A stretch of 64,000 nt of DNA. Source: Alligator mississippiensis (taxonomy: Eukaryota > Chordata > Crocodylia > Alligatoridae). Position 1 is the first letter of the stretch, and every line of letters begins with the position of its first letter. Below the pieces are notes generated by a model. It worked only from the letters and a program-made list of their open reading frames with translations. It was not told the origin of the DNA and did not search any database. Location of the stretch: the NCBI RefSeq assembly GCF_030867095.1, contig NC_081828.1, forward strand, positions 51,437,434 through 51,501,433, written 5' to 3'. The position numbers were made by a program, and so were the translations under genes. Shown here one piece after another: positions 10,690 to 21,539 of the stretch.

Positions 10690-10990
10690 GTTTGGTAACT
10701 CTGGAACTCATTGCAACAGGATGCTGTGGAGGCCAGTCATGTAATTGGATTAAAAAAGGGGTTAAACTCATGGAGGCTGAGTCCATCAGGGACTATTAAA
10801 TGCAACCATCAGGTGTAACATATTGCAGGTGAATTGGAGGCAATGTGGGTATGATAGGAGTAAATCACTCTACACATGCCCTGTTTCTAATATTTTTCTT
10901 CTAAACATCTGCCACTTGCCTCTCTTGGAGACAGGAGACTGGGTTAGACAGACATTTGTTCTGACCCAGTTTGATAATTCTTATGTTTTG
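10690..10990 (+). mobile_element. Old CR1/L3-type LINE 3' fragment
   Basis: Recognisable blocks in order: ggaactcattgcaacagg, the region around 'ggattaaaaaaggggtt', 'tggaggctgagtccatcag', and the terminal 'ctgacccagtttgataattc' ending cttatgtt. These are the usual final 300 bases of an ancient amniote CR1 subfamily in sense orientation. It is heavily diverged. Confidence 0.75.
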
Positions 10991-11067
10991 ATACCTTAAT
11001 TAAATGTTAAGAGTTTTTTCAGTGTGTGTGTGCATGTCTTCTGATGAAGTGGCCTTAAGCTTCCATT

Positions 11068-11130
11068 ATAGATTCATAAGCTGTAAGGCCAGCAGGGACC
11101 ACTGTGATGTTATATTCCAGCACTGTAAAA
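11068..11130. mobile_element. Ancient LINE-tail remnant
   Basis: The sequence 'agattcataagctgtaaggc' followed by 'cagcagggaccactgtgatg' resembles a common diverged reptile repeat (consensus like gattcatagacttaaggcc). Only about 60 bases are alignable by eye. Confidence 0.4.
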
Positions 11131-11237
11131 TGGCCTATTGTAAATGAGAATCATGCCCTGGTGTTTTCAAATGTGCTACACTGAAGGGGCTTAATTGGGA
11201 TTAGTGAGCCAGCTGACTGGAAGAAATGAAAGGGCTA

Positions 11238-11757
11238 CCCTATTTTCTCACATACAGCATGTCCTCATAGATAATGCACATTTTGTTTTCAGAAGGCAGC
11301 TTGAAGAAAAAAAATCAGAGTAGTAGATCAAGTAGCAGCAGCTAGGGAGCTGAGCCTGAGCTTGGGGCCATATGTTGGGTCCAATCTGTTGAGCCAAATC
11401 TGGGGCCATCTGTTGGGTCTGTGATCACATGCTGGGTCTGACCTTACATGGCACATCCAGTCCCATGCTCGAGGCCTGGGGTCACGTGCTGCATCTCGGA
11501 CTGTGCACTAGACTGATCCAGCATGCATGGCCATGTCATCTGGCTGAGAGGCTCCTTATGGGTCCAGAAATTTGGCAGTGGTGGGAAGTGGCCGCATTAG
11601 TTTCCATGGCTCCTAGAGCTGTAGCAATTAACCTTGGCATGGTTCACCCAATTTCCAGACATGTAGGGATAAGTGTTTCTTGTACATAACATGCACCCCT
11701 ATTTTCTCCAGCTAGTTTTAGAGGAAAAAATTATGGGTTATATGCAAGAAAGTACAG
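11238..11757. mobile_element. DNA transposon with TATTTTCTCRCATA ends
   Basis: The left end (ctattttctcacatacagc) and right end (gttatatgcaagaaagtac) are diverged inverted repeats. The left subterminal block (aatgcacattttgttttcag, then aaggcag) also appears after the similar terminus at 61628. No target duplication could be fixed. The interior contains repeated 'tgctgggtctg'-like words and no transposase frame. Confidence 0.5.
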
Positions 11758-11759
11758 CC

Positions 11760-12700
11760 ATAACAAGGGTGTTTTTTGTAACACAAGTGAATGAATTATT
11801 AGACTTTCCCTTTTCAATGTGCTACACAAGCATCTCCTCATTTGCTAAAATGCAAAGGTGAAAAATATCCTGAGGCAAAAACTATCTAGTGCAAAGAGTT
11901 CAAATGCAGCTGGGTTTACTTCTGTAGAATAAGTAACAGTTTTCTATTACTTTGTTTTTTAAATCAGTGTTTTTGTGAGTTGGCACTCCCAAACCAAATC
12001 CAAAGGCTATGTAAAGTCTTTGGTTGAATAGGAGTGAGCTTAAATACATGCTTATATGTTCCCTTAGGTCTGATCCTGTAACTGGATCTATTTGCATAGA
12101 CTGGACCCCTGCATCCAGGTGAAGAGTCCCAGTGAAGTCACACGGGCTCAAATATCTGTAATAGTTACAGTAGCTGTGTGCGTATGTAGGGAGAGGGCAA
12201 GAGAGAACACAGTACTTCCTGAATAATAATGCTTTTCTGCTACCTCTTGTAATAAGGCATATTTCTCATTTTGGATACCTGGTTCCAAACAACCCCTGTG
12301 CAAAGTCATATTTCTTGGTTTAACTTATTGAATCCATCCATATTTGGCCAGAGCACTGCAATAGGACTTAATCACAAGCCTAACATTAAGCAGATTTTCC
12401 TTTGTTCTGCTGAATCTGGGCTTAAATGAAGACTTGCTGTATTATCCAGGGAAGGATTGTACTTGTTGAATTATTAACCGCAGTGATATTGTCTGGTGGT
12501 GAGGCATTTAAATTTATATTTGATAAAGAAAAGATTTCACAAGACTGGAAGTAAATAGAAATGTTTCAGGAGTTTCCTAAAACTGCTAGTGAATATTACT
12601 TTTTTTTTTTTAAGTGATCCTTCCTTTGCAGTGCAGAAAACTCAGAAGCAAATTTCCAGGGCTCATGTAGCAGGAACTGAACTAATTTAGCTGATGTTAA
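11760..12700. other. No gene seen
   Basis: AT-rich DNA with a T run at 12600-12612. A weak SINE-like trace (ggtctgatcctgtaactgg) lies near 12066. Nothing coding is visible. Confidence 0.5.
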
Positions 12701-12719
12701 CATAGAGTATAATAGTAGT

Positions 12720-13490
12720 GAAATGTAACCATGTTAGTTTTGTCCTGTAAGTAACTTGAAAACTCCATTTTGTATTGTTTTGCTTAACATAAGTGAATGA
12801 ACTCTGTATGCCATTTTTTGAATGAGTGTATGTGAAAGGGTGAATGGTGAGAGAATGGCATAGAGATGGGAGAAGAAGATTTAACTGTTTATGTAAGCAA
12901 CAAGGTGCCAAATGTAAGTTACCTGTCAGTAAACTAATGCATGGCTGAAGAATCCCTTTGAGGCCTAGGGCACAAAGGAGATAACCAGGAGGAGGAATGC
13001 ACACATCCTGCCAGATGGGCAGCAAGAACACTCCAAGGCTGAGATACCAACGTTTACAACCAAACTGACCTCGGGCTGAGATAAGCTGAAGATGAATGAA
13101 GAACATCTGCAAAAAACAGAAGCTGGGTATGGAAAAACCCCAAAGCACTGAAACAAAGGATGCCAATTCCTATAAAGGAGGACTTAAAAAATGCCAAGTT
13201 GGGTGAACCTCTCTCTCAACTGCTGTTTCTCTGGAGCACAGATGCATCTGTCCACCCCGCTCCAAGCTGCGATCTCCAAGATCTTTCTCTCTCTCAATAA
13301 GGCCCAGTGCTACTTTTGAACAAGTGCTGCTGGTAACTATGTCTGAATGGAATGGTTGTTTTGTGTTTGTGTGTATTTGTGTATAATGATGTGCATGATA
13401 ATCTGTGTGTGTCTATATGAGTGGTGTGTCCAAACCTCTATGTCTAATTCATGTAATCAATAAATGTGGCATTTTGCCATATCCCCCTTT
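12720..13490 (+). mobile_element. Probable solo LTR of an endogenous retrovirus
   Basis: The segment has an LTR-like order on the plus strand. A U3-like 5' part starts near 'tgtaaccatgttag' and is followed by a TATAAAG box at 13171-13177. About 125 bases later there is an AATAAG polyadenylation-like signal (13297-13302), then a T/G-rich U5-like tail with another AATAAA at 13459-13464. This resembles gammaretrovirus-like (ERV1) LTRs. No internal genes follow, so a solo LTR is the simplest reading. The ends and target duplication are not resolved, and it appears old. Confidence 0.4.
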
Positions 13491-13499
13491 ATAAAGACT

Positions 13500-14520
13500 T
13501 GCTCTTGATTTGGCAATTGGAATTTAAAGTAACACTCAGTCCTGGAGGGTGAAGGAAGTAGAAGTAATCGCAGGCTTTGGAATTAAATAGATACTCAAGG
13601 GTTTGCTGGATCAGTGCTAAAGTGCTTAGTACTTGGCAGGATTAAGATACTGTATTAAAATAAGAGCACTATGAAGTGAAAGTGGTCAATTACCCTGGTA
13701 CTTTACTTACAGTACAGTTGGTCTAGTTTCAATACTGAATCTGAATGCACTTCCAGAAAGGAAACAAAGTATATAAATGTTGGCAAGTAAATTGAACCTG
13801 TAAAATGAATTTAGGTCCAATAAAGACCTTAAAGGAATGTTGGGAAAGTGCCTCTGAAAAGGGAATGAAGTTCTCTTAAGGGAAACAGTAAGGTAAAATA
13901 AACCAGTATTCTACCTTTTAAAAATACCTTGGGTCAAATTGCACATGGTCCTATCATTAAGGGTACCACTAATACTAACATTCAGAAATTGTAAATCGGG
14001 TTCATAAAATTGTGACATTTGCTTAAAAATTATTGTATTTTAAAATAATGTTTAAGTTCCTTTTATTTTGTTTCTTATAGTGGAGCTGCTAGGGTTTATA
14101 TTCTCAAGCTTATTTTTCAGCAACCAAGAGGGCTAGATTTGTACCTTTTTAGGGGTGGGGGTGGTTGTTGTTGCCATTTTTTGTTTTTGTTTAATGAAAC
14201 CTGCCATTCTCCAGGAATTGTGATTTCAGTAGTTGGTGTTTTAGGAGAAACACCAACTATCATAAGACTTATGATAAATTCATGAGTGTTGGCAACTCAT
14301 TTACACCAATAGAAAATGAGTATAAAACACTACCATTTTGCCATTTCTTCCTCTGCAAGAATAGTAGAGAATTCCAACTGTAAGGATTTATCCTGCTAGA
14401 ATTATTACATAGGCCAGGTGATGCCAGCTGGGTCTGGATAGAAGTTTTAGCAACAAGTGTGACCATTAAATTAGGCTGCTTACAGACATGAAAAAACAAT
14501 ACAAAACACTACTTTACTTT
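13500..14520. other. No gene seen
   Basis: About 1 kb of AT-rich DNA. Around 14240-14265 the words 'gttggtgttt' and 'aaacaccaac' form a short perfect hairpin. No exon or mobile element was recognised. Confidence 0.45.
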
Positions 14521-14544
14521 CAGCTTGGCGTGCCCCTATGTAGG

Positions 14545-15950
14545 GAACAGTGCATGTCCAGAAGAGGCATTGTGTTAGTTTGACCCAGCTTGCCCAAAAT
14601 CTGTATAGATTGGGTGCTTCAGTGGGGCTTTTTGGCTCTTGTATCTATCTAATAGCTTTTTGGCTCTTGTATCTAATAGCTGATTGAAAAAGGTGATCTC
14701 CAACCTTTTTAAGTACCAGATCACTTTTTAAATTAAATTTCAACCCAGGATCTACTGTATGCCACCCCACCCCCCCAGCCAAGCCAGGCCCTCATGATGG
14801 GGGAGGGAGTGGGGCAGAGGCAAGAGAAGGGGTGAGTAGGGCCCCAGCCAGGCCAGGTGGTGGGAGGATTGGAGCTTGGACGGCTTGTCTAGGTGTGAGG
14901 CAATGGGCTCCCACCACTGTGCGCAGCCCTGTGAAGGCCCAGGAGGCACATGGTCCCCTCTCTATGAACGGGGTGGAGGAAGCTGCCACTGCACTTTGTG
15001 CCTTGAGCCCTGCTACAGCTGGCCTGGGAGCGGTGCAATGCCATTGTGTCCTGCCATTGGGCTGGGCCTCTCCGCCTGCCTCCCCAGTGGCAGGATGCAC
15101 GTGATATTGTGCCACTCCCAGGGTAGCTGTATTGGGGCTCAGGGTGCAAAGCACAGAGCACAGCAGCAGCCACCTCTGTCCTGCGCACAGATGGGGGGGG
15201 CATGTGCCCTGCAGGCCTCTGCCGGGGTACGCGCAGCGGTGAGAGCCCCTCCCCCCACATGCCTCTGGATGAGCTGATCGTCTTAGCACCTGGCTGGGTC
15301 GGGGCCCAAAACCATGCACATCCGGCCACTGGGTGGCAGGGGGTGAGGCTCAGCCCAGCAGTAGGACACACCTGGTGTTGGGCCACTCCCGGGCCAGCTG
15401 CAGTGGGGCTTGAGGTGCAAAGCTCAGCACGCAGCAGCAGCTGCCTCCACCCCATGCACAAATTGGGGAGGCACATACCTCCTGGGTCTCTGCCAGGGTG
15501 CGCACAGTGGCAGGAGCCCCCCATGACTCTGGACAAGCCACCTGGGGTCCGACCCTCCCACCACCTGATCCAGTTGGGGCTCCACTCACCTCAGCCCCTG
15601 CTCCTGCCTGTGCCCATACCCCACTCCCTCCCTCACTGTGGGGGCTTCAATCTGGCCCCCGCCCTTCCCTTCCCCACGGGCTGACCTCCTGGGCTTGGGG
15701 TGGGGGGTCACGCACTCACATGCTTGCACATGCTCAATCCCCCCAGTCTCAGATCAACTGGCAGAGGCTCTACGATTGACCAGTCAATCATGATCTATTG
15801 TTTCGTGACCACTGAGCTATTAGATAAAAGTGCTGAAAAGCAATGCTGAAGCACCTGATCTATACAGGTTCTGGGGTGCTGAGTCAAAGTAACCTCCTTC
15901 CTCTTCTGGTAAAGCACTCTTTTGTTTTGTTTTTTTTCATTAACCCCCAC
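14545..15950. mobile_element. Palindromic MITE split by a 1.1-kb insertion
   Basis: The left half (14545-14682, cattgtgttagtttgaccc through tatctaatagc) is the reverse complement of the right half (15816-15930, gctattagataaaag through cttcctcttctgg). The neighbouring intact copy at 15990-16195 shows that the two halves normally meet at a short loop. Everything between about 14690 and 15810 is therefore extra. A partial 'ctttttggctcttgtatct' duplication also lies inside the left half. Confidence 0.65.
14690..15805. mobile_element. hAT-like insertion with internal repeats
   Basis: The left edge (ggtgatctccaaccttttta) has the style of a hAT terminus, and the right edge (cgtgaccactg) would pair with a CAGTGGTC start. 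The interior contains a GC-rich unit present twice in direct orientation about 280 bases apart (15100-15260 and 15385-15540, 'gtgcaaagcac/tcag') and once inverted (14880-15010). The long GC-rich frames on both strands (for example 215 codons on minus) come from these repeats, not genes. An exact 8-bp target duplication was not resolved. Confidence 0.55.
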
Positions 15951-15989
15951 TCCCCCAAACATGGTGTGCTCCCTTGCTGAGCCCAACAC

Positions 15990-16195
15990 ATGCCCATTGT
16001 GTTAGTTGGACCTGGCTCACCCAATGCCTGTATAGACTGGGTGGTTTAGTGGGGCTTTTTTGTGCTTTTATCTAAAACTGACTGAATCAACTATTAGATG
16101 AGAGCACCAAAAAGCCCCACTAAGTGTCTGAACCATATAGACACTGCAGAGTTGGGTCAACCTAATGAGCTGCTTCTTCTGGTAAAGCACAAGTT
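15990..16195. mobile_element. Intact palindromic MITE copy
   Basis: The arms run from 'attgtgttagttggacc' to 'cttttatctaaaac' and mirror 'attagatgagagcacc' to 'gggtcaacctaatgagc', with a loop of about 15 bases. It is the same family as the split copy just upstream, and the two lie in tandem about 60 bases apart. The style resembles known crocodilian palindromic MITEs, but I cannot confirm a family name. Confidence 0.65.
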
Positions 16196-16199
16196 TTTG

Positions 16200-19100
16200 G
16201 GGTTTTTTTTTAACATCTGTAAGCAGAAGAGAGAGTTGGAACAGATGCTTATTAAATAATATCTGGCTAACATCACAGTAACATCACTCCCCATTTTGTA
16301 AATCAGAGCACAGGAGATGATGAAGGATATAATACTGCAAGGGGTCTTACTGTGGTTTAAACATAGTTTGCATACACATGTTCTTTGCTGCCTTGTTCTT
16401 CACACAGTCTTTTACAACTGCAGGAAGTAGGTGTAGCAGGAACCCATTCATGTCTCCTATTGGTGTGACAGGTAGAGCCTCCAGTCCCTCTACCATTCAA
16501 TACAGCTACATCTAACACTGTAAATGGCAACTGGGGCACATGCCCTGGTATTTAGAGCTGTGGAACAAAACACAAAAGTACCTTCCCATGGCTGCTTATT
16601 ATGGCACCTCTTATACAAAGGGCTTGGTCAGGGGTGTTTTACAAGGGTGGCATGTAGAAACTCTTTATGTCCTGCTTTATAGAGCTTGAAATGTAACTAT
16701 TATCCACACTGTGAAAGGGGGTAAGACTGTTCTGGACAACTTAAACTCTTTGTTAGCTATGTTCTATGGGCAAGTAATTTAGTACAAAGTTATCCCTTGA
16801 CCTAAGCTCTGTCTCTGTAACAGGACTGTAACTGCTGTTACTGAAGCAGAGCGAATGCAGCTTGTAGAGAGGAGGCTCCAAAGCAATAAGCCTGCTAATT
16901 ACTAAAGAGAAACCCCTGTGTCCTGTTAGGGAAGTGGAACGTAGTGACTTGAAGAGGTGGGACCAGGTCAGGCTCTATTCACTCTGGTCCTAATTCTGGG
17001 AGGAGATGGAGGTCTGTAGGAGAGTGGGAGTTTTAAATGAAGATAAGTTGGTTTATACCATGTTTGTTAATTTAAATTGTAAGGCAGGGGGTGGCTCCAG
17101 AGGAGATGGGAAGACGCTGAAGACACCCAGAGAGAGGGTGTGGATTGAGTTATGGGGCTGAGGGTGCCCAGCCCCATGTGTGTTGGGGGAGTGGTTTCTA
17201 GGCTCCCAGCCTGAAGTGTAAGACCTGTAGCAGGGCTCTTGGCTCTGAGTGTGTGTGTGGGGGGGGCAGCATAAGGCCCAAGAAGACTAAGCATGAGTAT
17301 GGAGTCTACAGGCCCTGAGATCTCAGGGGGGTGGAGACTGCAGATCCTGAAAGAGAATTGGTTCTTTAACCCTTTATTACAAAAACATATATTTTTAAAA
17401 GGTGAAAGTACAAAAATGCATAGCTTTCCCAGAGGCTGATCGTGAAACATATGTCAGCAGTACAATGCATCACCAGAGATTATATCCCACCTCACCTCTA
17501 TACTCTTCTTGGGAGTTGCATATTTAGGACTAGCTGTCTGTCTTACACCTTGTAGAGTTCCTCCTCAATAGCCCAGTGTGCCACAAGCTGGTTCATATTA
17601 TGTTAAAAAGTGAAGTGTCCAAGTTCAAATATGATATGCAACTGGACCAAGAAGTGGAAGAGTTGAAGGATGTTGTCAGAATTGGCCCCTGTTGGCTGGT
17701 TTCTGTAGTTTTTCAGGGTTGCCATTTTGGCAACTGTCTTGGCCTGGCCCGGCAGGAAATTGGCCAGACAGCTCATATATCCCTCAGCCACTTTGTACAT
17801 GATGGAGAAGGAGGGGGAGAGGAGGGGAGTTTTCTGAGTGTAGTAGCCCTGAAATCTCTCTGTTAGTAAAGGGGGCTAGAGAAAGGTGGGCTGTAGTGAG
17901 GGTGTTCAGGCTGATGCCAGCTATAGAAATAAATGCCTTGCTCAAGCAATAGAATTAAAGTGCTGGGCCAGCCCAAGCCTGCCCACTGACAAGCAGGGTG
18001 GAGTGAAACACCCCGAGGCTCCCTTTGGTATTCTGAGGGCAGCCTCCCAAACTTGTATTTATTTTGAGCAAGGCAGGTGAGCACAGGGTGGTCCCCTGGG
18101 AAGCCAGACTGAGAGACAAGATCAGTGGGGCTACCAGAAGGAGAGGCAGGGTCCTATTATACTTCCTCCAGAATAGGGTGATTCTAGGGTTTCTCTGCTG
18201 CAACTTCCCATTTTTCCACTCTTTCCAGAAGCCCACTCCCACTTCTTCTACACTCATGGGGGATCTAATGGACTGTGTATCAGCAGGGATGACTCTTGCC
18301 CAACAGGATTTAAGTGCCTGCTGCTGACAGAGTGGGGGCAACAGATGGTTCCCACTGCTCTGACCAAGGAGAACTGCCTTCATATAAAATGTGAATGAGA
18401 CTTCTCTTACTATGTGCACTTCTACCTTGAGTCAGGATCTGGTTAGATTTCCTCCTGGCTAAGGAGGAATTAGGGAGAGGTTTCCAAAAAAATTAGATGG
18501 AAGACCTCCCAGGGAAAGCTGGAAGGATGCTCCTGAATGATAGGTGGTATCCTTCCTTCTGCATTAGTACTGACCCAGTACTTCAGCATGAAGTTGTCAT
18601 TTTGTCTTGCTTGTCTTTTGTCCTTTGAAGGGATCTTGACTGAGTTGACTTTCTAGGTTCTTGTGATCCCAGTGGCACTGTTTCCAAGAACATATTGCCT
18701 CTTTATTCTTGGCTAAATTCTGGCTTGAAGATGGTCAATGTGGTCTGTTTCACTGTATTCTCATTGTATTGGAAAATGGCTACTGGAATGCCCATCACTT
18801 CCTGGTCTGAGCATCATAGGAAAAAGACTTTCTTGGGGCCCCAGGTATTCTGACTGGAGGTTAGTTTTGTATTTATTACTATTCGCATCAATCCACTTGG
18901 TAACATAGAAGCAAAGTTCAAGGAACATGTCTCTGTGTCAGGATCTGCACACACATTCTGCAAATACATTTTCTCAGAACAGTTCTTCATTATATTTATT
19001 ACTATTGGATGCACTGGAGTTCATAATGAGGATTGGTCTGTTAAAATGGGCATAATAATACGAATCACATGGATATGTGTGTGATGCTCTTTAAGAAGCC

Positions 19101-19534
19101 TACAAGAGGGATAAGGATTAAATAAATATCTGGACAAATCCACTTATCTCATTTGTGTTAAGTAATTTCTCTTGTACTTTTGATACCTCACAAAGCTATT
19201 AGCATTCAAACTAATATCTATTCCTTCACAGCTCATTGATGCTTTCTGATTCTAGAGTGAAGTCACAATGCTGAATTTGTGATAGCACTATCAGTCCCTT
19301 GGCAATGGGTATGTAGTCTAGAAATTATATTATATATTCTAGCAGGGTCAACGAGATTCTGAATGCTAAGAGCCAGAAGCCTTAGCTATTGGCAAAGGGA
19401 AGACAAGGGGGGAAAAAAAGGAATTATGGGCAAAATAGGTGTTATCTTCTCTGATTAACATTATTCATTTGTGTGTGGTGCCTTCCAGCTAGGCATTGAA
19501 TGGCATGATCAAAGGCAAATAAGCATTATTGGCA
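16200..19534. other. No gene recognised
   Basis: About 3.3 kb without a clear exon, RNA gene or named repeat. A G-rich run lies at 17258-17266. Purine-rich blocks at 17090-17160 and 17800-17830 look like ordinary intergenic or retroelement-derived DNA. Open frames up to 154 codons show no domain features. Confidence 0.45.
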
Positions 19535-19627
19535 TTTTATAGATGGAGAAAGAGGAGCCAGTGGCTTGTCCAGAATTGCACAGCTGGAACCAGACCTCAG
19601 CTCTGCCAATCCAGCATCCTGTTGATT
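19535..19627 (-). mobile_element. MIR-like SINE fragment, antisense
   Basis: The order 'cattttatagatggagaaag', 'tggcttgtccagaattgcac', 'cagacctcagctctgcc' is the familiar antisense MIR arrangement. It ends at the edge of the duplicated segment beginning near 19628. Confidence 0.65.
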
Positions 19628-19883
19628 CTGCCCTCTCTCCAAGGCCTTTCAGCCAGCAAACTCATGGCTTGCTTTTGCAGTCCACTTGGGTTTTGCATGC
19701 ACAGTGTAGAGCTTGTGAATTTTGTTCAGGGCAGGGAAAGGAAAGGAGGACTTGTAAGCCCAGAGCTCAAGGAAACAGAGGCAGGGAATGGGGAGTTAAC
19801 TGTGGACAGGGGAGATGTGTTTATGGTGTTATTTCCAGTGCTAGTTTTCCTTTCACTTGACTTAGAGCTCTCCTTTTAGAGAA

Positions 19884-19939
<56 letters not shown>

Positions 19940-19940
19940 A
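19628..19940 (+). repeat. Upstream copy of a promoter-edge duplication (CpG-poor)
   Basis: Aligns in the same orientation with 21215-21535. Shared blocks include 'cttggg(g)tttgc', 'gggaat(g)', the stretch 'tttatggtgttatttccagt' and 'ccttttagagaacc'. Where the downstream copy has CpG, this copy has TG or CA (gcatgc for gcgcgc, cttgtg for ctcgca, gctcaagg for actcgggg). The right part has expanded into a (GT)n tract. Confidence 0.8.
19886..19937 (+). repeat. (GT)26 microsatellite
   Basis: An uninterrupted GT dinucleotide run of 52 bases at the end of the duplicated segment. The downstream copy has an interrupted GT-rich tract at the same relative place. Confidence 0.95.
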
Positions 19941-20094
19941 CAGCTCTTGAAGGCTCAGATCAAGTATAGTCTATGCTTACCTGGCAAGTGAAATGCTGTG
20001 AGCACGGAGACAGTTTTCCTAGCTGCACGAGGGAAGACTGCTCTCCTGGCACAATGATAGTACCTGCCAAGGTAATGTATAGTAAACCTCCCAC

Positions 20095-20310
20095 TTAGCT
20101 GCTGGAGCGGGAAGGTTTTGGTTTTAAGCCCACTTTATGGAAATGGGAGACTCCTCCCTGACTTGCCCCTGGGGTCTTGCAGCTGAGGATGCCCACCAAG
20201 TGTTTTGGGACCATCTGAAGCCCCAGATGGGAATGCAGGATGTTTGCCAGTAGTAGGGCCACAGGATCTGGACTCTTGGATTTGGAATTAGTTTGAGCTA
20301 ATTTGACTTG
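20095..20310 (-). repeat. Interspersed repeat, copy 1 of 2
   Basis: Its reverse complement matches 39350-39640: shared words include 'ctactac(t/c)(g/a)gcaaac', 'ctggggctt', 'tggtgggcatcct', 'ggagtctccca' and 'ttccataaa'. The outer end (ccaaatcc...aattcc) is A/T-rich. The family is unknown to me. It lies about 250 bases upstream of the CpG island. Confidence 0.65.
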
Positions 20311-20599
20311 GAATATGGAAAATGTAATTAAAAGAAATGTGTGCACCTATGTGTGCCTGTGTTGGCTCATCCAGGCCAAACTATGGCATGTGACAGTTGC
20401 ATTCAACGCCAGAGGAAAGGGAAGAGTGGAGGATTTATTGTACATGCAGCCAGTGGCACTGTGGTGGGTTGGATCGTGGAGAAGTCCAGCTGGAAGGACT
20501 TCCAGAGGCCATCTAAGCCACCCCCTGCCTGAGGCAGGACCGTCCCGATCCAAACCACCCCCTGCACTCCCTCAGCTCTGCCTCAGCCCTGCCACAACA

Positions 20600-20967
20600 C
20601 CTGCCACAGGTAAAGCGGGGAGACCCCGCGGCCAGCGTCCCGCTTCTGTGAGGAGGTGTCAGCATGTCTGCGGGCGGCAGGGGCAGAGGCAGGGCCGCTT
20701 CTGAGGCCGAGAAGCTGGAGAGGCGAGGCGCGCCCTCCTCGCTCCCGCCCACCCGCGCCTGGGGGAGGCTCCGCGCCGGGAGCCCGGGGCGGCGCTGACC
20801 CGGGGAAGCCCCTTGCGCCTTGTGACTGGGGAGAGAAGCGCTTCAGCACCGCGGACAGCGCCCGGCCCGGCCCCGCCCGCCCGCGCCAGGCTCCCGGAGC
20901 AGCAGCGGCCGCACCGCGCTCCTCTTGCGCCGCTCCCGCTGCCGGCCAGCCGGGGGGCGCTGCCCAG
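20600..20967 (+). other. Putative first exon with GTAAGT donor
   Basis: A strong donor (CCCAG|GTAAGT) follows 20967 in the core of the CpG island. The exon start is not defined by sequence. The only ATG in the proposed exon is at 20664 and its frame ends inside the exon, so the exon is probably 5' untranslated. No downstream coding exon of a recognisable gene was found to the right, so intron 1 may fill much or all of the remaining 43 kb. The gene cannot be named. Confidence 0.6.
20664..20798 (+). CDS. Upstream ORF in the putative first exon
   Basis: A 44-codon frame starts at an ATG with A at -3 (agcATGt) and stops at TGA 20796-20798, before the splice donor. The predicted peptide is Gly/Arg-rich (starting MSAGGRGRGRAASEAEKLER) with no known domain. 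If transcribed, it would act as an upstream ORF ahead of the real start codon. It could equally be fortuitous in GC-rich DNA. Confidence 0.3.
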   Translation: MSAGGRGRGRAASEAEKLERRGAPSSLPPTRAWGRLRAGSPGRR

Positions 20968-21214
20968 GTAAGTGCCGACTCGCCCGGGTTGCGTGGGTGG
21001 GGGATCCTGCTCGGTGCTCCCGGCCGCAGTCCTGGCCCTTCCAGCGGGCTTTCCTTTCCCCCTCGCTCCAGCCACGAGACAAAAAACGCGCGGGAGTCGG
21101 GGTCGCCTCCGCCTGGGCTCCAGGACCAGCGGGGTTCCCGCGCGGAGCCGCCCCGCTCCGCCTCGCTCCCGGCCGGGAGGGCGCGGAGGCCCGCGGGGGC
21201 TGGTCCCCGCCTCT

Positions 21215-21535
21215 GCCTCCGGCCGGGGCACTTCAGCCGTCCAGCTGGCACCTCGCTCCCGCCGCCCGCTTGGGGTTTGCGCGCCCAGGGTAGAGCTCGC
21301 ACGGGTTGCTCGCGGCAGAGGAAGGAAAGCAGGGCTCTGAGCCCAAAACTCGGGGAAACGGAGCCAGGGAATGTGGGGTTGACTGCGGGCAGGAGAGGTG
21401 TGTGTTGTGTTTATGGTGTTATTTCCAGTGCTGGTTTTCCTTTCACCTGCCCTAGAGGTTTCCTTTTAGAGAACCCCATGCCTGTGTCCCTGTGTGAGAG
21501 AGAGTGTGCCTGTGTGTGTGCATCTGTGTGTGCTG
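21215..21535 (+). repeat. Downstream copy of the duplicated segment (CpG-rich)
   Basis: Pairs with 19628-19940. It lies at the 3' shoulder of the CpG island, just inside the presumed first intron, and keeps its CpGs. The most conserved block between the copies is around 21411-21450 (tttatggtgttatttccagt, then ggttttcctttca). Confidence 0.8.
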
Positions 21536-21539
21536 TGTG

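Larger units (their letters stand above)
20560..21360 (+). promoter_or_regulatory. CpG-island promoter
   Basis: GC content and CpG density jump sharply here compared with the rest of the window. Several GC-box-like motifs (cccgcccgcccgcg, ggggcgg) occur and there is no TATA box, which is typical of a broadly expressed vertebrate promoter. The donor at 20968 places the transcription unit on the plus strand. Unlike the palindromic GC-rich repeats at 1-2 kb and 15 kb, this stretch is not self-complementary. Confidence 0.8.

Noticed and set aside
12687-13166. 159-codon minus-strand frame
   Set aside because: Lies antisense in the probable solo LTR and has no known protein character.
14792-15684. 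Several 130-215 codon frames on both strands
   Set aside because: They lie entirely in the internally repeated GC-rich part of a hAT-like insertion and share no protein features.
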